Origin: Gammaproteobacteria bacterium
GTDB lineage: Bacteria; Pseudomonadota; Gammaproteobacteria; Steroidobacterales; Steroidobacteraceae
Assembly: GCA_028293725.1 (NCBI GenBank)
Contig: JAQGOE010000141.1
Span: 1 to 52,324, forward strand
Direction: 5' to 3'
Length of the DNA stretch: 52,324 bases
Part shown: piece after piece, positions 32,376 to 40,327 of the stretch
Position numbering within the stretch: the first letter of the stretch is position 1
How the letters are laid out: each line of letters begins with the position of its first letter
Made by a program: the position numbers and the translations under genes
The notes under the pieces: generated by a model
What the model saw: the letters and a program-made list of their open reading frames with translations, nothing else
The model's database searches: none
What the model was told of the DNA's origin: nothing

Positions 32376-34967
32376 TCAAAACTTTGCGATGGCAGCGAAG
32401 CCGATCGTCCTGGGTTGAATGACGGAGGCGGTGAACGGCGCCTGGTAGGCGCTCAGCGCCAACGAGGTGATGTTGTTGAAACCGCGCTCGTTGCCTACGT
32501 TTTTCGCGTAGAGCTCGAAGGTGTAGCTCTGGTAGTTGAGACCCGCCCTCAGGTCCACAGTCGTGTAGGACGGCATAACGGGCCGTGCGAAGTCTGCCGG
32601 GGAGCCGGTTACGAACCCGGATATGCGCTGCCCCACATAGTGCACCCCGCCGCCGACGAACGCTGAAGTCGTTCCCGTCAGGGCAAAATCCTGATCCACA
32701 TTCAAGGCGGCCGACCATTTGGGGACATTGGGCAGCTCGTCTCCGTCTTTGCCGTTCACCCCGGGAGCGTCCTCGGTGAGGTGCGCATCCGTATAGGTCA
32801 GGTTCAGAGCGATGTTGAGACCGTGCAATGGCGCAAGAACGACGCTGGCTTCGAGACCATCGCTGCGAGCCGTTCCGCCGTTACCGGAGGTGGTCTGCCC
32901 CGAATACTCCGTCTCGATCTGAATGTCCCGCCAGTTGATGTAGAAGGCGGACAGGTCCAGGGTCAACTTGCGCTCGCACAGGGAGGCCTTATAGCCGAGG
33001 TCATAGTCGGTGAGCTTGTCCGGTTTGTAGTTGGTGGGGACGCCGGCGGCGCTTTCCACCGGTGTGACCGAATTGGGGCCGCCAGGCCGATAGCCCGAGC
33101 CGACCCGGGCATAGATCATGTTGTTGTCATCGAGCCTGAAGCGCGGGGTCACCAGGAACGTCGTGCTGTTGTCCGAGGACTCCTGGGCCGTGACGGTCTC
33201 GCCCCCTGCCAGCAGGCCACCGGAGGTCTCGCCGAAACGCTGTTGGTTGGTGCTGTAGCGCACGCCCGCGGTGAGATCGAACTGCGGCATGAAATGGTAG
33301 GTCAGGTCGCCGAACCCCGCGTATTCGGTGTACCGGGAATCCATGTGATCGAAGAATATCGCGGCCGGAACCGGCAGCGGTGCCTGGCTTCCCGTGAAGA
33401 AGGCGTTGCTGGGCTCGTCGCGCGCGCTGTGCTCGTGAGTGAAGAAGAAGCCAGCGCGCCACTCGAGCTGATTCTCTTCTGGCGACTCCAAGCGCACTTC
33501 CTGGGTAGTTTTCCGCAGGATCAGATCGGAACCGACGTCGAAGCCTGCGTTGGGCACACCGAAGGCGCCGCTCAGAATGTCTCCGAGCGCATCCGTCAGA
33601 TCGGTGACAGCGGTTTCGTGCAGCGTGCTGTAACTGGTGGCCGACACCAGGTTAGCCCACTGCAGATCGTAGTTGACGGTGGCGCTGTACAGACGGTAGT
33701 GCACATCCAGCGGCTCGTTCGTGTAGCGCACGTGCTGCAGATCGCCGACGCTCGGGGCCAGGTGCGTGCCAACTACATTGACGTCCTCGTCCGAAGACCC
33801 GCCATTGTGCAGATCCTGGATGACCGCGGTGAGGTTGACCGAAAGCTGCGAAAGTGGCTTCCAAAGCAAGGCCGCGCGCCCGCCGTCCACCAGCGAGTTG
33901 TTCAGGTTGTGACGATTCAACTCCGGATCGTCGATGTAGCCCGGGTCGCGGCGGTCGTAGGCACTCACCCGCAGCCCGAGGGTATCGCTCACCAACGGCA
34001 AGTTGACCATGCCCCGAACCCCGTAGCCCGCGCCTCCTCCATCGACCGCGTTGCCGTCGAGCTCAGCGCGGACATGGAATTCGTTGAGATCCGCAGGTGT
34101 GGTGACGTACTTGATCAAACCGCCGAGCGAGCTGGCTCCGTAGAGTGTGCCCTGGGGTCCACGCAGGACTTCGACTCGCTGCAGATCGCTCGGGTCGAGG
34201 TCTGGACTGAGCCAACCGCCGAGGGCCGCGTTGGTCGAGGAGCCAAAGGGGATATCGTCGATATAGGTGGCCACTGTCGAATTCACCGGCGTCCCGGTCG
34301 TAATGCCGCGCAGGATGATCTGGGTCTGACCTTCCCGATCGGAGATGAGATTGAGGCCGGGCACCAGCGCGGTGAAGTCATCGAGCCGCACCGCCGCTGC
34401 ACGCGAAAGCTCGGCCGCTCCGAGAGCCGTTACAGACGTCGCCACCGTCAGCAGCCGCTCGGGACGCTTCTGGGCCGTGACAATGACTTCCTCCAAAGTT
34501 GGTAGAGCGGAAGTACCAGCCGACGCAAAGGAGTTTGCTTCGTCGCTCGAGGTGCGGATCTGTTCGGCACCCGCACTGCCTGTGCCGCCGTAGGCGAGTC
34601 GGGTACCGTTCGAGCTCGAGTCCGAGTCCGAGGAGGTTCTCACCATCTGGTGCCGGATCATGAGTGCGCCGGAGGGCGATCGCTCTACCGTGAGGCCGGT
34701 TCCTTTCAGAAGACGTTGCAGGGCTTCCTCGGCGGTGAATTCGCCTCTGAGGGCCGGCACCGTTTTTCCCTCCACCAGATCCTGGGTGAAAATGATTTCC
34801 CGGCCTGATATCTGTCCGTAGTTGCGCAGCGCCTGAGAGAGTGTTTCCGCACTGATGTCGAACCGATAGCTGCGCGCTGCGGGGTCGGCACTCGCATGGG
34901 CGCTACCGAGCAGCAGTGTCAGGGAAACACATAAGTGCCGGACGTGTCGATTCTTCAGACTTGACAT
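32376..34967 (-). CDS. TonB-dependent transducer with STN signalling domain
   Basis: The 863-residue receptor has a signal peptide (about 1-27) and an STN domain (about 33-103, YRFDISAETLSQALRNYGQ). A Ser-rich linker, a TonB-box-like EEVIVTAQKR, a plug with RVEVLRGPQGTLYGASSLGG and a barrel ending in Ala-Lys-Phe follow. The STN domain signals occupancy through FecR to an ECF sigma factor (known); both genes lie directly upstream. A strong hairpin (34984-35020) fills the 100-bp gap between fecR and this gene. The ligand is unknown, but the secreted amidohydrolase downstream is the likely processing enzyme. Confidence 0.94.
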   Translation of the reverse strand: MSSLKNRHVRHLCVSLTLLLGSAHASADPAARSYRFDISAETLSQALRNYGQISGREIIFTQDLVEGKTVPALRGEFTAEEALQRLLKGTGLTVERSPSGALMIRHQMVRTSSDSDSSSNGTRLAYGGTGSAGAEQIRTSSDEANSFASAGTSALPTLEEVIVTAQKRPERLLTVATSVTALGAAELSRAAAVRLDDFTALVPGLNLISDREGQTQIILRGITTGTPVNSTVATYIDDIPFGSSTNAALGGWLSPDLDPSDLQRVEVLRGPQGTLYGASSLGGLIKYVTTPADLNEFHVRAELDGNAVDGGGAGYGVRGMVNLPLVSDTLGLRVSAYDRRDPGYIDDPELNRHNLNNSLVDGGRAALLWKPLSQLSVNLTAVIQDLHNGGSSDEDVNVVGTHLAPSVGDLQHVRYTNEPLDVHYRLYSATVNYDLQWANLVSATSYSTLHETAVTDLTDALGDILSGAFGVPNAGFDVGSDLILRKTTQEVRLESPEENQLEWRAGFFFTHEHSARDEPSNAFFTGSQAPLPVPAAIFFDHMDSRYTEYAGFGDLTYHFMPQFDLTAGVRYSTNQQRFGETSGGLLAGGETVTAQESSDNSTTFLVTPRFRLDDNNMIYARVGSGYRPGGPNSVTPVESAAGVPTNYKPDKLTDYDLGYKASLCERKLTLDLSAFYINWRDIQIETEYSGQTTSGNGGTARSDGLEASVVLAPLHGLNIALNLTYTDAHLTEDAPGVNGKDGDELPNVPKWSAALNVDQDFALTGTTSAFVGGGVHYVGQRISGFVTGSPADFARPVMPSYTTVDLRAGLNYQSYTFELYAKNVGNERGFNNITSLALSAYQAPFTASVIQPRTIGFAAIAKF

Positions 34968-34983
34968 CAGGACCCCGCCGATT

Positions 34984-35020
34984 TTTGATTTACCGCGCGT
35001 AGTTCGCGCGGCTTATCAAA
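34984..35020 (-). promoter_or_regulatory. Long hairpin between fecR and the transducer gene
   Basis: TTTGAT-N3-CCGCGCG-N5-CGCGCGG-N3-ATCAAA folds into a two-part stem with 7 bp and 6 bp of perfect pairing. No U-tract follows, so a simple terminator is unlikely. It could stabilise the downstream mRNA or set the ratio of regulator to receptor transcripts. Confidence 0.5.
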
Positions 35021-35067
35021 GTCAGACGGAGTTTCGTGGAAAATCCTCCAGCGACGGCAAAAAAACA

Positions 35068-36135
35068 TCAGCGATGCGACAAGCGGATCGCGCCATCGCG
35101 CCTATCCGCATCGACAGGCAGGTAGTGCGTGAGGGTTTCAACGAAGCCGTCGATGTCGCTGGTACTGAACACACCGCTGATACGCAGCCCGGCAGTGGTT
35201 GCATCCGCCAGGACGAGCGGCTGCCGCGCATAGCGATTGACCTGCTCGATGACGGAGTTCAGGGGCTCATCGTTGAAGATGAGACGACCGCTCTGCCAGG
35301 CGGTGGAGCGTTCGATGTTGGCGGGAGCGATGCTCGACGTGCCTCTCGCGGAGACGACCAATTGCTCGCCGGCGTCGAGCTCAACTCCGAGCCCGGACTG
35401 ACTGCCCTGGTTCGGGACCTTAGGCGCCGCAGGCGTCAGCCGGAATGGCTGAATCGGCAAAAGAGCGTCGGACCGACGCGGCAGAACGACCACGTGACCT
35501 TCAATCAGAGTGACGACGAGCTGCGACTTGTGCAGGTCGACGTTGAATGCGGTGCCGGTCGCAACGACCTTCTCCCCCGCAGCGGTCACCGAGAACGGCC
35601 GTTCCACATCATGAGCCACGTCAAAGCGGGCCTGCCCGCGCAGCAACGTCAACTCGCGCGCCCGCGGCGAATACCGCACCTGCAGGTCGGTCGAGGAGTC
35701 GAGCTGTATCTGTGAGCCGTCGGCGAGTGTAACGACGCGGCGCTCACCCCTCTGGGTGGAGTATGTATCTGGAAGCTGCAGGTACCAGACAAGCAGGGCC
35801 GCACAGGCGAGTAACACGACACCCGCGGCGAGGGTTTGATTCAGGCGGCGCCCGCCACCGGCGGGGGCGCGCCAACGGGTTCGGGCCGCCTTGCGCGCGT
35901 TCGCCAAGGCGGCCCGCCGCAATTCCAGCAACTCCGGGGATGCCTGGTGCTCGCCAATGAAGCCCCAGGGACCCTGCACACGATCCCAGGCCGCCTGATG
36001 CCGGGCATCCGCCCGCAACCAACTCTCGAACTCCGGCGTGCTTTCTCGATCGCTCTCGCTCAAGCGGGCCCGCCAGGCTGCCGCCTCCACGAGGTAACGG
36101 GTGTCCGTTTTATCCGATGGCAACATACTGCTCAT
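35068..36135 (-). CDS. fecR: FecR-type anti-sigma/sigma regulator
   Basis: The 355-residue protein has a cytosolic N-terminal FecR_N segment (AAAWRARL... ADARHQAAWDRV, about 17-53), one membrane segment (about 101-121) and a periplasmic FecR domain. That domain includes RGERRVVTLADGSQIQLDSSTDL and the C-terminal STN-interacting region. FecR relays the occupied-receptor signal to its ECF sigma factor (known). It begins 2 bp after the sigma stop, with GGAGG overlapping the sigma C-terminal codons as ribosome-binding site. A second ATG three codons later is also possible. Confidence 0.93.
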   Translation of the reverse strand: MSSMLPSDKTDTRYLVEAAAWRARLSESDRESTPEFESWLRADARHQAAWDRVQGPWGFIGEHQASPELLELRRAALANARKAARTRWRAPAGGGRRLNQTLAAGVVLLACAALLVWYLQLPDTYSTQRGERRVVTLADGSQIQLDSSTDLQVRYSPRARELTLLRGQARFDVAHDVERPFSVTAAGEKVVATGTAFNVDLHKSQLVVTLIEGHVVVLPRRSDALLPIQPFRLTPAAPKVPNQGSQSGLGVELDAGEQLVVSARGTSSIAPANIERSTAWQSGRLIFNDEPLNSVIEQVNRYARQPLVLADATTAGLRISGVFSTSDIDGFVETLTHYLPVDADRRDGAIRLSHR

Positions 36136-36137
36136 GC

Positions 36138-36683
36138 TTATCCCGGGCCTCCATACCGTTCGGCCAGATGCAGTACCGCTCGCATGACGTGCTTTTCCAC
36201 CGTGCTCTGGGCGATGCCAAACAGTGTCGCGATGTCCTTCTGCTTCATCCGCTCCAGGCGGAACAGGATGAAAATGTCGCGTGTGCGCTCGCCAAGCTCG
36301 CTCAGCGTACGTAGCACGTCGTTCAGTGATTCCTTACTGAGAAGGACGCGCTCGGGCGATAAATCCTCCATCAACTGCTGTTCGAGCTCACTGGCCACGG
36401 CGTCGTCTATGGGTATGAACACCGGTGGCTCGGTCTTGAGGTACGCGCGCTTACGGTCGCGCAGCAGGTTCATCGCCACCGTGAAAACATAGCTTTCCGG
36501 GTGCTCGACATGGGTCAGCCGCTGGGCGGCGAGCACCCGGAGCAGGGTCTCCTGTGTCAGATCCTGCGCCAGCGCGTGATCCCGGGTCCGCCGGGCGAAG
36601 AAAACCAGCAAGGGCCCGTTGAAGCGGGCGGCTAGATCACACGGAAGTGCAGCGGTTGTGGCGCCTTTCTCTTTCGGTGGCAT
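36138..36683 (-). CDS. ECF sigma factor, FecI type
   Basis: The 181-residue protein shows region 2 (DLTQETLLRVLAAQR, with the typical TQETL motif near residue 41) and region 4 (LSELGERTRDIFILFRLERMKQKDIATLFGIAQSTVEKHV). FecI-type factors are activated by a FecR partner and transcribe a receptor operon (known). It is the first gene of sigma-fecR-receptor-amidohydrolase, all on the minus strand. Its own promoter is not obvious in the 148-bp intergenic region shared with the divergent creatininase-family gene. Confidence 0.92.
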   Translation of the reverse strand: MPPKEKGATTAALPCDLAARFNGPLLVFFARRTRDHALAQDLTQETLLRVLAAQRLTHVEHPESYVFTVAMNLLRDRKRAYLKTEPPVFIPIDDAVASELEQQLMEDLSPERVLLSKESLNDVLRTLSELGERTRDIFILFRLERMKQKDIATLFGIAQSTVEKHVMRAVLHLAERYGGPG

Positions 36684-36831
36684 CGATGCGGGAGCCTGGA
36701 GCGTGCTGTGAAGATAGCACGGCGATTCGGGGGCGCTGCACCCCGTGAAAATTTCCCGATAAAGGAGGAGGATTTCAGCAACCCCGGCGTCTTACTCACA
36801 AATAGGGCCCAGCGAAAGGAGCACTCGTCTT

Positions 36832-37599
36832 ATGTTACTCGCCTTGTCCACGTGGCCCGAGATCGCAGCCTGGCTGGATCGTTGCCGCACCATCGTCATT
36901 CCCATCGGGTCGAACGAGCAACACGGTCCCACCGGATTGCTGGGCACCGACTGGCTGTGCCCGGAGATCATCGCGCATGAAGCCGAGCGCCGTGGCGGTG
37001 AAATCCTGGTCGCCCCGACATTCAACATCGGGATGGCACAACACCACCTGGCCTTCCCCGGCACGATTTCGCTGCGCCCCTCCACGTTCCAGGCGGCGCT
37101 GTGCGACTGGATTCAATCACTGGCCCGGCACGGCTTCGAGCGGCTCTATTTCTTCAACGGACATGGCGGCAACACGGCCTCGATCGAGGCTGCCTTCTCC
37201 GAGGTCTACTCGCCATTCTCATTTGGGGCCGAGGTTTGCCCGTTTGCCCTCAAGCTGCGCAGTTGGTGGCAGTTACCGGGGGTTGGCGAGCTCGCTGAGC
37301 GCTCGTTTCCCTCTGGCCACGGCTCACACGCGACGCCCTCGGAAATCTCCATCACTTTGAGCGCCTATCCGCAAACGGCTCGACAGGCGACCTGCGTCCC
37401 CTCGATCGCGCCCACGGGTCCTATCCGCGATGCGCTCGACTTCCGGACGCGTTTTCCGGATGGGCGAATCGGCTCGAACCCATTGCTCGCCAACGGTGAG
37501 GCGGGCGCCGCTCTCATTGATGCCGCGGCGCGCGCCCTGGTGGCTGATGTCGCGGCGTTTACTAACGAGCCGCAGCCGCGATCGTCCGGGCAATCGTGA
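36832..37599 (+). CDS. Creatininase-family metal-dependent amidohydrolase
   Basis: The 255-residue protein carries the creatininase-family metal set: Glu29 and His31 in GSNEQHG, Asp40 in GTD, His111 in NGHGGN, and Glu171 in HATPSE. Family members open cyclic amides such as creatinine, or act on peptides in cofactor maturation, so the exact substrate cannot be read here. AGGAG at 36817-36821 lies 10 bp from the ATG. A stronger Shine-Dalgarno-like AAAGGAGGAGG at 36764-36774 has no start codon in range. It is divergent from the sigma factor gene and appears monocistronic; the truncated hemoglobin gene converges on it. DUF3830 and creatininase genes are often neighbours, but this one has no operator match. 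Confidence 0.87.
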   Translation: MLLALSTWPEIAAWLDRCRTIVIPIGSNEQHGPTGLLGTDWLCPEIIAHEAERRGGEILVAPTFNIGMAQHHLAFPGTISLRPSTFQAALCDWIQSLARHGFERLYFFNGHGGNTASIEAAFSEVYSPFSFGAEVCPFALKLRSWWQLPGVGELAERSFPSGHGSHATPSEISITLSAYPQTARQATCVPSIAPTGPIRDALDFRTRFPDGRIGSNPLLANGEAGAALIDAAARALVADVAAFTNEPQPRSSGQS

Positions 37600-37717
37600 A
37601 GGTCAGCGGCTGGGGAGGTGTAGCCTCGTAGCCATGGTCACCAACTCGGTGAGTGAGTCAGCCCTCATCTTACGCATCACGTTGCCTCTGTGCGCCTTGG
37701 CTACAACTCAACCTGGG

Positions 37718-38119
37718 TCACGGTCGGTTGCGCATCCAGTCTGCCACCTGAGACAGCTTCTGCAGTATCCCTTCGCGTGCTGCCTGATCAGTCACTACGT
37801 CTTCCATAGCCCCGCGCATGCAGAACATCCAAGCATCACGCTCCTCATCTCCGATGCTGAAGGGCAAGTGCCGGGCGCGTAGACGCGGATGGCCGCGCTC
37901 CTGCGTGTAAGCCGCGGGGCCTCCCAACCATTCCGCCAGATACTTCTTTAGCGCGGCTCGCGTGGCGCTGAGGTCCTCCGGGTGTAGTGCGCGGATTACC
38001 TGGGCTTCGACCAGCGTGTCCATTCGGTCATAGAACGAGTCGATGATGCGATCCACGGTCGGTTGCCCGCCAATCCGGTGGAAGGGAGTCAAAGTGGGAT
38101 CCAGGTTACCGATATTCAT
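37718..38119 (-). CDS. Group II truncated hemoglobin
   Basis: The 133-residue globin has the trHbII landmarks: Tyr30 (B10 position) in SFYDRM, proximal His84 in RARHLPF, and Trp97 (G8) in RDAWMFC. Such globins bind oxygen or nitric oxide and often support oxygenase-rich metabolism or NO detoxification (known in outline). Its ATG follows the stop of the TPR gene with no gap (TGA ATG). It is the sixth and last gene of the operon that begins with the FAD monooxygenase at 44777. Delivery of oxygen to the dioxygenase, or protection of its iron from NO, is an attractive but untested role. Confidence 0.9.
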   Translation of the reverse strand: MNIGNLDPTLTPFHRIGGQPTVDRIIDSFYDRMDTLVEAQVIRALHPEDLSATRAALKKYLAEWLGGPAAYTQERGHPRLRARHLPFSIGDEERDAWMFCMRGAMEDVVTDQAAREGILQKLSQVADWMRNRP

Positions 38120-39643
38120 TCATTCGCTCGCCAAGTCAGCTCGCATCTGTTCCGCCATCGACCTGTCGCCGACGAGTTCGGCGGCCTGGATCGCACCGGT
38201 CAGCGCCGCACGACGGCGAGGAGCGGCAACCAACGCAGTCCGAAATTCCTGTAGTGCCTCTCTCGGTCGTTCACGCGTCAGCAACATTTCTCCGAGCTGT
38301 TCGCGCGCTGGAACGATGGGGCCTGGTGTGACCGGCAGCTTTTCGAGTGCTTCTTCCTCGTCTGCGGCGTGCCGCAGTAACTGCGTTGCTTCCTCAACAC
38401 GCCCGCTCGCTGCCAACTGCCACGACTTGGCCTCCTTGCCAAGTATCTCGGTCTGTGTTGCCCAGTAGGTATTTCCGGCAGCCTGCAGCTGTTGCCGGCA
38501 CGTCTCGATCTTTGCGATGTCAGCGTCCGTTGTCTGAGGTCGACCAGCTCGAGCGTTAGCGACCGCGCGCGCCCAGTATACGATAGCAGCCACGTGCGGG
38601 GCGGAGTCGGGCAGTGGCTGCAGCTGTGCGGCGGCGTCCCACCTGCGACGCTCAATCGTCAGTCGAACCGGTATGGCCGTCGCCGCATAGCCAACTTTGA
38701 AATCCTTGCCCAAAAGTCCGCCCATGACGCGCAATTCGGCCCCAACCTGCTCCGCGTCGGCATCCCGTCCGCGTTGCAGGTAAGCGTAGGTCAAATAATC
38801 CATCGCGTGCAGCTCTTCGCCGACATCGCCCTGCTCGTGCGCTGCCTGTCGCGCAGCCCGGTTTGAGGTGATGGAATCCTCCCACAGGCCGAGCCGAGTG
38901 TAGATGTGCGAGGGCATGTGCAGGGCGTGCGGCGCCGAGGGCGCGATCTTCGAATAGGCGCGCGCGGCCACCAATCCGCGCGATGCGAGCTCGGTGCTGT
39001 CGTATGCGTGAATCAGGTAATGCGCGGCGCCGGGGTGATCGGGCTGATTGCGAAAGACAGGCTCCAAGAGCGCGGCCGCGCGCTTCTGGTCGGCATGGGA
39101 GTGATCCTCGGGAGGCGCGACAGCGATCAGCGCCAACGCGTAGAACACTTGTGCTTCTGTATCTTTGGGATTGTTGCGGGCGACCTCAGCCATCGCGTCT
39201 GCATACGCCTGGGCTCGAGTGTGATGTGTCAGATGATCTGAATCCCGATAGTAGGCAGCGGCGGCGGCAATGAACTGCCTTTCCCGCGGAGTCTTGCCGC
39301 CGAGGAGACCGGCCTGCCCCGTTTCCGCGAGCCCCTTTTTCAACTCCACGGCATCGGGCGGACTCCACAGTTGGTGGAAATAGGACATCGCAATGCCCCA
39401 GTGAGCCATTGCACAGGTCGGATCGGCCACAGCGATCGCTTGGAATGTCTGTTCCGACGCGTCGTAGGCGAAGGAATGCAGTAGCGCCACGGCGCGCTCG
39501 AATTGATGTCCCACGTTTGGTGCGCACGATGTCGGAAACGTGACTGTACCCAATTTCTCCGGTACGGGATGCGAATGCAATTCCTGCGCCGACACGTGAA
39601 ACGCGCAAAGAGCGGAACAAGCTGCCAGGAGACACTTCTTCAC
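38120..39643 (-). CDS. Exported TPR-repeat protein
   Basis: From GTG at 39643 the product has 507 residues with a signal peptide (VKKCLLAACSALCAFHVSAQ). Helical tetratricopeptide-type repeats cover most of the protein, including AMAHWGIAMSYFHQLW, QVFYALALIAVAPP, AAHYLIHAYD and PSHIYTRLG. The His-rich segments (YLIHAYD, LHMPSHIYTRLG) are typical of a family found beside catabolic and copper-type genes; its function is not known to me. Longer in-frame starts would overlap the upstream gene and precede the signal. It is fifth in the aromatic operon and directly abuts the truncated hemoglobin gene. Confidence 0.82.
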   Translation of the reverse strand: MKKCLLAACSALCAFHVSAQELHSHPVPEKLGTVTFPTSCAPNVGHQFERAVALLHSFAYDASEQTFQAIAVADPTCAMAHWGIAMSYFHQLWSPPDAVELKKGLAETGQAGLLGGKTPRERQFIAAAAAYYRDSDHLTHHTRAQAYADAMAEVARNNPKDTEAQVFYALALIAVAPPEDHSHADQKRAAALLEPVFRNQPDHPGAAHYLIHAYDSTELASRGLVAARAYSKIAPSAPHALHMPSHIYTRLGLWEDSITSNRAARQAAHEQGDVGEELHAMDYLTYAYLQRGRDADAEQVGAELRVMGGLLGKDFKVGYAATAIPVRLTIERRRWDAAAQLQPLPDSAPHVAAIVYWARAVANARAGRPQTTDADIAKIETCRQQLQAAGNTYWATQTEILGKEAKSWQLAASGRVEEATQLLRHAADEEEALEKLPVTPGPIVPAREQLGEMLLTRERPREALQEFRTALVAAPRRRAALTGAIQAAELVGDRSMAEQMRADLASE

Positions 39644-39699
39644 AGCGGGCGATTGGCCGCCGAGCCGCTCTAAAGGAGTCGAGCTGGAATTTGACAGAG

Positions 39700-40317
39700 T
39701 CACGTCGACTGATAACTCAACGACACCATCCTCCATTGACCTCGTGTCTGTATGTACTGCGCCTCGAATCGGCCGGTTTCCCAGCGGCGGTCGGCCACAT
39801 GACCTTGCAGTCGGGCCATCTGCGCGACCGTGCAATCCCCCTGCAGCGGCGTACAGAGCTCCACTTCGGTATGAAAGGTGGCCGTGGCCTGCTGGCGGTC
39901 CTCACTCAGCGTCACGGCGTCTCTGTGCTGTGAGTTGCTCTGACGATACGCGCTGTGAATGGCACCAGCTCTATGGTGGCGATACTGATCCACAAACAGC
40001 TGGAGGATGGCGGGCTTGCCGGTCGCGCCCACGCCGCTCAAATTCAGCTGGGCCTGCTCATCAAACAGCTCGGCCGCGGATTCATAGGCTTGATTTTCAA
40101 TCAGGGTGGTAAATTCCCGCTGCAGCTGTCGAATCGCTTCGCAATCTTCCATGCCACCCAACTGCTGTCGCAGTTTCGTCAGCTGCTCCTCCAGCGGCGA
40201 CGCGCTGTCAGATGTCAGGGTGGCAGCTGCGACCGTAGTAGCCACACCGGCGCCCAGCACGGCGCCGCCCGTCGTGAAGAAGGCGCGCCGACTGCGGTTT
40301 GTTTTGGTTCCGGTCAT
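39700..40317 (-). CDS. Tat-exported NTF2/SnoaL-like protein
   Basis: The 205-residue protein begins MTGTKTNRSRRAFFTTGGAV, a twin-arginine signal, so it is exported folded, possibly with a bound ligand. A coiled segment (about 42-66) precedes an NTF2-like domain with LQREFTTLIENQAYESAAELFDE and a C-terminal RGQWRMVSLSY. SnoaL-like relatives act as dehydratases, isomerases or binding proteins. It starts 10 bp after the MoaF-like gene stop, within the aromatic operon, so it may process a ring-fission or lactone intermediate outside the cytosol (inference). Confidence 0.8.
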   Translation of the reverse strand: MTGTKTNRSRRAFFTTGGAVLGAGVATTVAAATLTSDSASPLEEQLTKLRQQLGGMEDCEAIRQLQREFTTLIENQAYESAAELFDEQAQLNLSGVGATGKPAILQLFVDQYRHHRAGAIHSAYRQSNSQHRDAVTLSEDRQQATATFHTEVELCTPLQGDCTVAQMARLQGHVADRRWETGRFEAQYIQTRGQWRMVSLSYQST

Positions 40318-40327
40318 GCGTATCTGC

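Noticed and set aside
31327..32718. Longer version of the Amidohydrolase_2 gene
   Set aside because: The extra N-terminal residues come from the receptor gene in another frame; the signal peptide starts at 32367.
32781..34505. 574-codon open frame opposite the STN receptor gene
   Set aside because: No family motif; the opposite strand encodes an unmistakable TonB transducer.
36708..36980. Short frame starting before the creatininase-family gene
   Set aside because: It runs into the creatininase gene in another frame and has no ribosome-binding site; AAAGGAGGAGG at 36764 has no usable start downstream.
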